Source of the DNA: Aureococcus anophagefferens
Taxonomy: Eukaryota; Sar; Pelagophyceae; Pelagomonadales; Pelagomonadaceae
Reading direction: 5' to 3'
DNA: 64,000 nucleotides
NCBI RefSeq assembly: GCF_000186865.1
Contig: NW_008705566.1
Span: forward strand, 2,349,699 to 2,413,698
The notes below the pieces were generated by a model, which was not told the origin of the DNA, did no database searches, and saw nothing but the letters and a program-made list of their open reading frames with translations. Within the stretch, counting starts at the first letter, position 1. Each line of letters opens with the position of its first letter. This document shows positions 57,056 through 64,000 of the stretch, piece after piece. Position numbers and translations under genes: made by a program.

Positions 57056-58432
57056 TTACGAGACGGGCGCGATGGCGCCGCAGGGCGGCCAGGGTTGGAC
57101 CGTCCCGATCTTCGCCGCGCCGGAGACGGCGGCGCACTCCCAGTCGCCCGTGCCGACGTGTACGTCCTCGAGGTAGACGCCGGCGATGGGCGCGCCGTCC
57201 TGGCCCGTGAGGCGCACGGCGTGCTGGGAGCAGGCCGCGTCGCGCGCGTCGATGCGCACGAAGGACACGTTCGCCGTCGCCGGCAGCGTCGCGTTCCAGG
57301 AGGCCGGGCACGACGGGTTCGGCGACTTGTAGTGGCCGTCGACGAGGATCGCGTCCTCCAAGGCCGCGCCGTCGGCGGTCATGTCCTCGAAGCGCACGTT
57401 GCGCACGTAGCCGCCTCGCGTCGGGCCCGTCTTGACGTGCGCGATGCCGTTGGCCTTGCCCAGGATGTTGACGCGCTGCACGAGCACGTCCTCGACGCCG
57501 CCGGACATCTCCGAGCCGATCGCGATGCCCGCCTTGGAGCCCGTGCAGTTGACGTCGCGGATCGTGATGTTCCTCGACGGCTTCCCGTAGGCGACGCCGA
57601 AGCAGTCCCAGCCGGACTTGATGGCGACGCAGTCGTCGCCGCCGACGTACGTGCTGTGTTCGACGAGCACGTCGCGCGCGCTGTCGGGGTCCCAGCCGTC
57701 GGTGTTGGGAGAGTTGTCCTTGGCGGAGATGTGGACGTTCCGCACGTGGACGCGCTCGCTGTCGTAAAAGTGGTTGTTCCAGAAGGGCGAGTCGCGCATG
57801 GACAGGTCGTAGATGCGGATGTCCTTCGAGTACATGAACTCGATGAGGTGCCCGCGCGTGACCGTCATCGAGTGGACCTGGTCCCACCAATACTGGCCGT
57901 TGCCGTCGAGGACGCTCGTGGGCCCCTCGCCCTGGATCGTGACGTCCTCGACGTGCTCGCCGTGGACGAGGGACGTGTAGCGCGGGCCCGGGTGGTCGCG
58001 GCCCTGGCCGTAGGACGGCGCGCCGGGAATCAGCGGCCACCGGGCCGCGTCCGCGACGCCGGCGACGGTCGCGTTCGCGGCGATGCGCAGCGTCGTGTGC
58101 GACGTCAGATTGATCGGCGCGATGAGGCAGCGCGCGCCGGGCGGGACCAGGATCGTCGTGTGCGCGTGGGCTCCGGCGTGGGCGAGCGCCGCCTCGAAGG
58201 CCGCCGTGTCCTCCGTCGCACCGTCGCAGCGGGCGCCGTAGCTGGCGACGGAGATGGTCTCTTTGGCGGTAGTGACGGCGGCGCGGGCGCCGTAGCTGGT
58301 CTCGGGTTTCGTGGCGGTGGTGACGGCGGCGCGGGCGCCGTAGCTGGCGACGGAGATGGTCTCCTTGGCGCTGGTGACGGCGGCGGTGGCCAGGAGAAGG
58401 AGCATTGAGTTCGGACCAAGGGCGTGAACCAT
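57056..58432 (-). CDS. GH28 polygalacturonase-like pectinase, secreted
   Basis: The protein has about 458 residues from the ATG at 58432 (alternative 58405), with a signal peptide (LLLLATAAVTSA). The parallel beta-helix hydrolase signatures are intact: SPNTDGWDPDSARDV (NTD), GGDDCVAIKSGWD (DD catalytic pair), GIAIGSEMSGGVEDV (usually GHG; here the His is replaced), and IAHVKTGPTRGGYVRNV (RIK-type). GH28 enzymes hydrolyse pectic or related uronic-acid polysaccharides. The N-terminal leader is followed by three copies of a SYGARAAVTTAKETISVA-type repeat. It ends only 11 bp from the stop of the convergent cyclophilin-like gene. Confidence 0.87.
   Translation of the reverse strand: MVHALGPNSMLLLLATAAVTSAKETISVASYGARAAVTTATKPETSYGARAAVTTAKETISVASYGARCDGATEDTAAFEAALAHAGAHAHTTILVPPGARCLIAPINLTSHTTLRIAANATVAGVADAARWPLIPGAPSYGQGRDHPGPRYTSLVHGEHVEDVTIQGEGPTSVLDGNGQYWWDQVHSMTVTRGHLIEFMYSKDIRIYDLSMRDSPFWNNHFYDSERVHVRNVHISAKDNSPNTDGWDPDSARDVLVEHSTYVGGDDCVAIKSGWDCFGVAYGKPSRNITIRDVNCTGSKAGIAIGSEMSGGVEDVLVQRVNILGKANGIAHVKTGPTRGGYVRNVRFEDMTADGAALEDAILVDGHYKSPNPSCPASWNATLPATANVSFVRIDARDAACSQHAVRLTGQDGAPIAGVYLEDVHVGTGDWECAAVSGAAKIGTVQPWPPCGAIAPVS
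58258..58372. repeat. Coding repeat in the GH28 N-terminus
   Basis: Blocks with GTGACGGCGGCGCGGGCGCC and CGTAGCTGG occur three times in about 115 bp. They encode repeated ASYGAR/VTTA units just after the signal peptide. Confidence 0.75.
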
Positions 58433-58471
58433 GCCACGAGCCTCCCAAGCGTCAAGACCCAGGATGTTGCA

Positions 58472-58511
58472 CGGCACGATCTGCTTGGCACGGCACGATC
58501 TGCTTGGCTGC
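58472..58511. promoter_or_regulatory. Tandem 18-bp repeat in a bidirectional intergenic region
   Basis: GGCACGATCTGCTTGGCA is repeated twice head to tail within the 92 bp between the GH28 start (58432) and the COG6 start (58525). A shared promoter role is inference from position only. Confidence 0.4.
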
Positions 58512-58524
58512 TCGCGAGGAGACA

Positions 58525-60686
58525 ATGCTCGAGCCCGACGTCGACGACGGGCCGACGGGCCCCGCGGCGGACCTGCTCCGGCGCAAGGTCAAGGAGACGC
58601 TCGAGCTCGACCTCGACGCGCCGGAGCTGCACGACGCGCTCGAGGTCGTGAGCGAGTTCTGGCAGGGCAACACGGCGGAGAACCGGCGGAACCTGCGGAG
58701 CGACCTCGAGCGGCGCACGGTGGAGCAGGCCGAGGCCTTCGTGGCGCACTACCGTCCCCTGCGCGACGCGCTCGCCGGGAGCGAGGCCATGGCCGCGGAG
58801 CTCGAGGCGCACGTCGCGGCGACGGCGAGGGAGCTGCGGGACCGCGAGGCCGAGAACCGGCGCGTCGTCGCGGCGCACGACGCCCTCGTCGCGGAGCGCG
58901 ACGCGCTCGCCGCGAAGCGCGAGGCGACGGTCGCGTTCCTCGCGCGGTTCCAGCTCGGCGAGCGCGAGCGCGACGCGCTCGCGGCCGGCGACTTCGCGCG
59001 GGCCGAGGACGCCGACGACTTCTTCGCCGCGCTGGCGCGCGCGGCCGGCGCGCTCGCGGACCTCGACCGCGCGCTCGCGGACGGCTCGCGGTGCTTCGCG
59101 GACGCCGTCGGCTGCGGCGAAACCGTGCGGCCGTCGGACGGCGTCGGCGCGGAGCTCCGGGACCTGCTCCGGGAGGCGACGGACGGGGCGCACGAGCGCC
59201 TGCTGGCCTTCGCGCTCCGCGCGCTCGGCGGCGACGCCACGACGGCCGCGGACGCGGCCGCCGCGGCCGCGGCGTGCGAGGCGGTCGCGCAGGACCCGGG
59301 GCAGGAAAAGGGTGATTCAACGTCGCTTCAACGTGAGTGTTCCGCGCGCGCGCGTTCCGGAAACAGCACCCACGCTTCGAGAGCGCTCCGAGAGATGATC
59401 GCTCGTCCAAAAATCAGCCGAAACGAGCGGAAAACGACCGAGATAGGAGCCTTTGAAGTTGGGAATTTCGCACCCTTTTGCTGCCCAGGCAAGACCCGCG
59501 GAGCGCTCCGCGGCGCGCGCTCGAGGCGCTCCGGCGATCGCCGGCCCTCGACGCGCGGTGCCGCGACGCCTGCGCGCCCGCGCGGCGCGAGCTCTGCAAG
59601 GCGCGGCTCCGCGACGCGCTCGGCGCCGCGTCGCCCGGCGGCGACCCGGAGCGCTACGCGGCGGACCGCGCGGACACCGACCGCCGGTTCGGAACGCTCG
59701 AGCTCGGTCGCATCGGAGTCGATTCGGCCGATGTTTGGACGGATCGATCGCTCTCGTCGAGTGCTCGACGGAGCGCCGAAGAGTCCGGTCCACCCCGTTC
59801 GCCGAAGAGTCCGGTCCACCCCGTTCGCCGACGCTCGCGGTGACGTCGGGTCGACGTTTCGATTCCCACGCAGGCGGCGGACGTGCTCGCGTGGACGCAC
59901 CAGGCCCTGGCGTCCGAGGGCGAGGTGCTCCGGGGCCTCTTCTTCTCCGACGCCGCCGGCGGCGACGGCGAGGCGGCGCTTCTAGCGGCCGTCGTCGAGG
60001 GCCTGGGCGAGCCGCTCGCCGCGCGGCTCCGGTCCGCGGTCGCCGCGCTCGGCGGCGACGTCGCGCGCGTCCACGGCGTCGCGCGGCTGCTGGCGTTCTA
60101 CGCGGCCACGTTCCGCGGGCGGCTCGGCGGCGACGCGCTGCCGGCGGCCGTCGCCGCCGTCGCCGACGAGGCGCGAACGGCGGCCGAAGCGGGGGCGAAG
60201 GCGCTCGGCGACGAGGTCCGCGCGTCCGACGTCCGGCGCTTCGGGCCGCGCGGCGACGCGGCGGCGCCCGCGGCGGCCGCGCTGCGCGCCGCGGGCGCCG
60301 TCCTCCGCGCGGACGCGGCGCGGCCCGACGGCGGCGACGACGGCGACTCCGCGGGCACGCTCCTCGCGCTCGTCCTCGACCCGGTGCTGCAGTCCGTCGA
60401 CGCGGCGCTGGACGCCGCGCCGCTCCGCGAGTTCGCGGGGCCGGCGACCGGCGCGGCGGCGGACGCCGTCGGCGCCGAGCCGCGCGGCGGCGCGCCGGGG
60501 TCGGCGGTGGACGCCGCCGCCTGGGCCGTCGACGCCTTCGGCTTCTGCGCGGCCGAGCTCGAGGCGCTGCCGCGGGGCGACGTCGTCGACGCGTACGCGG
60601 CGCGCTTCGCGCGGCGCGCGGCGGCCGCGCTCGCCACGCCCCCAGCAGGTGCGCGTGCTCCTGGACGTCGAGGGGTGAGGGCGTAA
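58525..60686 (+). CDS. COG6: COG6, subunit of the conserved oligomeric Golgi complex; three exons
   Basis: Exons 58525-59288, 59489-59657 and 59874-60686 give 581 residues. NRRNLRSDLERRTVEQAEAF and the following coiled coil, VAFLARFQLGERERDAL, and (across the second introner) ERYAADVLAWTHQALASEGEVLRGLF match the COG6 family. COG6 tethers vesicles recycling within the Golgi. Both introns are introner-type insertions with GC donors, and only when both are removed do the COG6 motifs connect. The C-terminus after residue ~560 is not family-like, and another splice near 60650 (…CCAGCAG|GTGCGC) is possible. Confidence 0.85.
59297..59488 (+). mobile_element. Introner element (copy 6)
   Basis: The 192-bp element has termini CGGGGCAGGAAAAGGG and CCCTTTTGCTGCCCAG. 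Flanks are GCAGGACC (59289-59296) and GCAAGACC (59489-59496). The intron is 59289-59488, GC-AG, and joins EAVA to QDPRSAP in frame. It has the same termini class and length as copy 1 and the same sense as its host gene. Confidence 0.93.
59666..59873 (-). mobile_element. Introner element (copy 7), diverged, with internal duplication
   Basis: The 208-bp element is flanked by GCGGCGGA (59658-59665 and 59874-59881; the match extends to nine bases). The intron is 59658-59873, GC-AG, and joins PERY to AADVLAWTHQ. The core GTCGATTCGGCCGATGTTTGG is the reverse of copy 3's. An internal direct repeat of GCCGAAGAGTCCGGTCCACC (twice, 59776-59826) lengthens it. The termini (CCGCGCGG / CCCACGCAG) are only partly complementary. 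Confidence 0.85.
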
Positions 60687-60889
60687 TACGCGCCTAGACG
60701 CGCGCAGCAACCCTGTAATTTTTCGACCTGTCCTCACTTCCCGCAAAGTTTTCAGAAGTGAGCCAACGACCTTCGGGCGCGGAGGCGGGACCCGACGACA
60801 ACCCAGCGCCGACGCCGCGCGCGGCGGCGCAAGAATCGAACACGCAGACGTACGACTTCACGTGAGAGCAATCGAGTGCGTGCGCGCTT

Positions 60890-61010
60890 CGTCGCGCACT
60901 CGCCGAGCGCACACGACCATCGAAACATCGGTTCGATGTGACGGAGCTCGAGAGGTTTCGACGTTCGGTCGGGCGTCCGGGCGCGAGCGCGTCGCTCCCG
61001 CCGCGCGTCC
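60890..61010 (+). mobile_element. Possible decayed introner
   Basis: TTCGATGTGACGGAGCTCGA at about 60938-60957, followed by GAGGTTT and CGGTCGGGCGTCC, matches the right half of copy 3 (TTCGATGTGACCGAGCTCGA … GGTCGGGACC). No clear terminal repeats or duplication are found, and it lies upstream of the ATG used for the channel gene, perhaps in a 5' intron. Confidence 0.4.
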
Positions 61011-61125
61011 GAGAGCGACGCCCGCGTCTCATCGCCGACCGTCCGCTCGCAGGCGACCGACCGCCATTTGCAAGAGCGAGGCCGTGCCACATCCGCCGGG
61101 CATCGCGACCCCCTACCTTCGTCAG

Positions 61126-64000
61126 ATGTGCCCATCGCCCTGCCTCGCGCCCGCCCCGATGACGAGCCCCGACGGCATGAAAGATGACTGCTTCGAGCCC
61201 GACTGCGGCTTGCGCGGCTACAAGTTCCTGAGCTACCGCCTCGCGCGGGAGGCCGTGCTCCGCGACCGGCCGGGCGTCGTCGCCAAGGACGGGTCGAAAA
61301 CGCCCTACGGCGTCTTCGCCGACTTTGGCTTCCACGGCGCGTCGTGGCTCGGCCGCCGCCGCGAGACGCGTCCGCTCGTGCGCTATGGCCTCGGCCAGCG
61401 TCGAGCGACAGGAGTGTTTTTTCGCGTGAATTTCGCCTGAAGATGTGAATCCGACCCCGTCGCGCTTGGTAGGCCTCGGCATCGACCTTTATTTTAAGAG
61501 CATGAAGGTCTGGCTGCTCGTCTTCTTCGCCGTCTCCGTGCTCTCGCTCGCGCCCCTCCTGGGCTACTGGCGCAACAGCGAGCTGACGGCGGCGCGGCGC
61601 GACGCGTCCGTCGAGGCGCGCGGGCCCTCGGCGGCGTTCTTCGCGCTCTCCGTGGGCTCGCTCGGCCAGTACGCGACCGTCTGCGGCAGCGCGGAGGACG
61701 GCGAGACCGTCGAGCTCAGCTGCCCGGCGCACTACGAGATCCAGGAGGTCTTCGCGCGCGGCGCGGCGTCCGAACGTCGACGTCTCTCGGGCTCGCTCTC
61801 CGCGCGATCTTCGCGTTCGAGTCCGGTCGCGCGTCGCGGCCGCTCGCGTCTCCAGCGCTCGCCGCAGGTACTACGGCGCGCCGGCGGGCGACTGCGCGTG
61901 CCCGGACGCGCAGACCGTGGACTCGCGCGGCGAGTGCCCCGGCGACATGACCCGCGCCATGGAGTGCGAGGGCGGCGACGCCTGCGTCAAGGGGACGACG
62001 GCGCTCGGCGACGCGTGCTGCGCCTTCTCCGCGACGCGCGGCCGCGCGGACTTCGACGGCGTCGACCCGGGGCCGGGGCCCGCGTCCTGCGCGTCGACGT
62101 CGGCGCAAATCGTCGCGCAGGGCGTCTGCCTGGGCCGGCGCGCGTGCGCGCTCGCGGCCGACGGCGACCGGATGTACAGTTGGGAGGACCGGGGCCGCTA
62201 CGCGTCCTGCGGGTCCGAGGACTTTCGCGCCGGCGCGGGGGGCTGCGCGGCGTCGCTCGGCGTCGGCGACTTCTCGGGCTGCGCGGAAACGCGGCGCCTC
62301 CTCGCCGTCGCCTACTGCGGCCGCGCGGAGCTCCGGACGTCGGCCGCGGGCACTACCCGGCTCGACACCTTCGGGTTCCGCTGCTCGCTCCTCGACGCGT
62401 TCTGCGCGTTGCTCGTGCTCGTCGCGTCGCGGTTCCTGCTGCGGACGCAGGAGCGCGCGGAGCGGACCTACGGCACCTACGTCTGCACGCCCGCGGATTA
62501 TACGGTGGCCGTCGACGGCGGCTCGCTGCCGACGGACTACGCGTCGCTCGAGGCCGCGGCGGCGTTGGTCGGCGACCACTTCGAGCGCGTGCTCGGCGCC
62601 CAGGCGCCGGTCATCGAGCCGGGGCCCGTGCGCGTCGCCGACGTCTGCTTCGCCATCGTGAGCGACCGGACGCTCGTCCGCGCGCTCGACGCGCGCGCCG
62701 CGGCCGCGCGGGCCCTCGACCGGTCCCGCGCGGCCGCGGACGTCCGGGAAGCGTTGAAGCGACCGACGGAGCAAGAGGACGAGCCCGCGGCGCTCCGCGA
62801 TGCGTTCGCGAAAGCGTCCGCGGCCGTGCAGGACCTCCTCGACGAGGGCAGCAAGGGCGCGGCGCGCGCGGCCGTCGCCTTCGTGACCTTCGAGACGGAG
62901 GAGGGCTTCCAGCGCTGCCTCCACGCGTACCCGCCGTCCCTGCGCCGCTGGCCGGGCTTCTTGCAGCCGCGGCGCCTGAAGCTCCAGGGCAAGGCCGTGC
63001 GCCTGAGCCGCGCGCGCGAGCCCCGGAAGCTCCGCTGGGAGAATCTCGGGCTGCCGCTCGGCGCCCAGGTCTGGCGGCGCGCGCTCAGCGCGCTCGCCGT
63101 GCTGCTCCTCCTGCTCGCGACGTCGGGCGTCGTCTTCTGGGCCCGCAAGTTCGAGCAGGGCATGGTCGCGCAGCACCCGGCGCGCGACTGCGGCGTGTTT
63201 CCGCGCGTCGTCTCCGACGGCGACGCGGCGTTCGCGTTCTCGCCCGCGGGCTCGGGGACGCTGACCATGGCCGACGTCGTCAAGGACGAGCGCTTCGAGG
63301 ACTACGGCCTCCCCGCGGGCGAGACGGGCAAGCTCGGCTGCTTCTGCGACGCCGTCGCGGCGGACGCGTCGCCGCGCGCGGCGACGCGCTACCGCTTCCG
63401 CGACCCGGAGACGCGCGGCGCGCTCGGGACGTGGTGCCGCGGCTACTACCGGGACGTCTGGCTCCTGCGCGTCGTCCGCGCGATCGCCGTCGCCTTCGTC
63501 GTCGCCGTCGAGGTCTCGCTCAAGGTCCTGGCCAAGTGGACGACGACGTTCGAGCGCCACCCGTCGACGGTCGACGCCTGTGTGGAAATCAAATCTTCAA
63601 ACCGACTTCAATGTGCGCGTAATCGAACGGTTTGGACCAGACTCTTCGGCTATGCTTCGAGAACTCGACAAGAGCAATCGATCCGTCCAAAAATCAGCCG
63701 AATCGACTTCGATTTGACCGAGCTAGAGAATTTCAAAGTTTGGTCGGGACGTCCCAAACCAGTGGTTGATTTCCACACAGGTCAACGCCGACTTCTCGAC
63801 GACGCTCAAGATCTTCGTGTCGTCGACGATCAACACGGGCCTGCTCGTGCTGCTCCTCAACGGCAACGTCGACGCCGTCGCGCCGCGCTTCGACGCCTAC
63901 GGCCTCGACGGAGACCTACGCGTCCGCGCGACGGACACCTACGGCCTCCTCGGCGGCGCCTACTACGACTTCACGGCGCCGTGGTACGCGTCCGTCGGCG
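61126..64000 (+). CDS. OSCA/TMEM63-like (CSC1-type) membrane channel, 3' truncated
   Basis: Exons 61126-61387, 61473-61755, 61868-63569 and 63781-beyond 64000. An N-terminal cytosolic motif (GLRGYKFLSYRLAREAVLRD) is followed by YGLGIDLYFKSMKVWLLVFFAVSVLSLAPLL, a first membrane helix typical of the family. A long Cys-rich extracellular loop follows, then a helix (LDAFCALLVLVASRFLL) and a cytosolic RRM-like domain with VAFVTFETEEGFQRCLHAY and LRWENLGLPLGAQVWRRALSALAVLL, as in OSCA proteins. Further helices continue to the window end. Relatives are mechanically or osmotically gated cation channels. The start ATG is uncertain because a possible decayed introner lies just upstream. Exon phases all agree. 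Confidence 0.72.
61388..61472 (+). mobile_element. Short duplication-flanked intron (85 nt)
   Basis: Perfect 8-bp flanks GCCTCGGC at 61388-61395 and 61473-61480; the insert is 77 bp (CAGCGTCGAG … CTTGGTAG). The GC donor lies in the first flank and AG ends the insert, exactly as in the introners, and splicing joins VRYG to LGIDLYF. The common core and clear terminal repeats are absent, so this may be an internally deleted introner or a different insertion type. Confidence 0.75.
61756..61867 (+). other. Intron, about 112 nt, donor ambiguous
   Basis: The acceptor CCGCAG|GTACTACG at 61867 is firm because the downstream frame changes there. Two donors fit the phase: GCGCGGCG at 61756 (GC) or GTCCGAAC at 61768 (GT). 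Confidence 0.7.
63578..63780 (+). mobile_element. Introner element (copy 8), perfect 15-bp terminal repeats
   Basis: The 203-bp element has perfect inverted ends CTGTGTGGAAATCAA. Flanks are GTCGACGC (63570-63577) and GTCAACGC (63781-63788). The intron is 63570-63780, GT-AG, and joins HPST to VNADFSTTLK in frame. It is the sister of copy 5: same length, same terminal class, same orientation relative to the gene. Confidence 0.94.

Overview
The window looks like nuclear DNA of a compact, very GC-rich eukaryotic microalga. Nearly every gene is eukaryotic in type: myosin, GRP94, a ubiquitin fusion, COG6, an OSCA/TMEM63-like channel, tyrosinase, fibrillin and WW-domain proteins. Several proteins start with a short hydrophobic leader followed by a phenylalanine (…SGFQ, …AAFSS), the pattern of stramenopile plastid pre-sequences. 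Introns are few, many start with GC instead of GT, and several are near-identical ~190-210 bp repeats bounded by inverted repeats and 8-bp duplications. These are introner elements, known from the pelagophyte Aureococcus anophagefferens and from Micromonas. I infer a pelagophyte-like stramenopile; the species is not provable from this sequence alone.

Layout. 1-12 kb: a truncated hypothetical gene, a Cys-rich (ShKT-like) remnant, a frameshifted secreted protein, a 2OG-Fe(II) oxygenase, a large secreted protein with a formylglycine-generating-enzyme (FGE-sulfatase) domain, an EF-hand protein, a plastid membrane protein and a WW-domain protein. 12-20 kb: a PP2C-like pseudophosphatase with one introner, a family-2 glycosyltransferase, a methyltransferase, and a beta-helix membrane protein with three introners. 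20-36 kb: a ubiquitin dimer with a basic tail, a P-loop GTPase, a fucosyltransferase-like protein, ER GRP94, a PDZ/TPR-like protein with one introner, a sterol-glucosyltransferase-like protein, an ankyrin protein, plastid phosphoglucomutase, then 1.8 kb of decayed and repetitive DNA. 36-49 kb: a 1751-residue myosin, a spermidine-synthase-fold protein, a DMSP-lyase-like cupin, a methyltransferase, a BspA-repeat surface protein and a small membrane protein. 49-64 kb: a small conserved protein, a tyrosinase, a fibrillin, a hypothetical protein, a cyclophilin-like protein, a GH28 pectinase, COG6 (two introners) and an OSCA-like channel (one introner plus a short duplication-flanked intron), cut by the window end.

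Genes are tightly packed, often head-to-head with 60-220 bp between start codons. There are no operons and no recognisable tRNA or rRNA genes.

The main system here is the introner family. Eight core-bearing copies sit in five genes, in both orientations. In every case splicing from a G(T/C) in the upstream target-site duplication to the AG that ends the element restores an open, conserved protein exactly. The elements encode no transposase and would need one supplied in trans.
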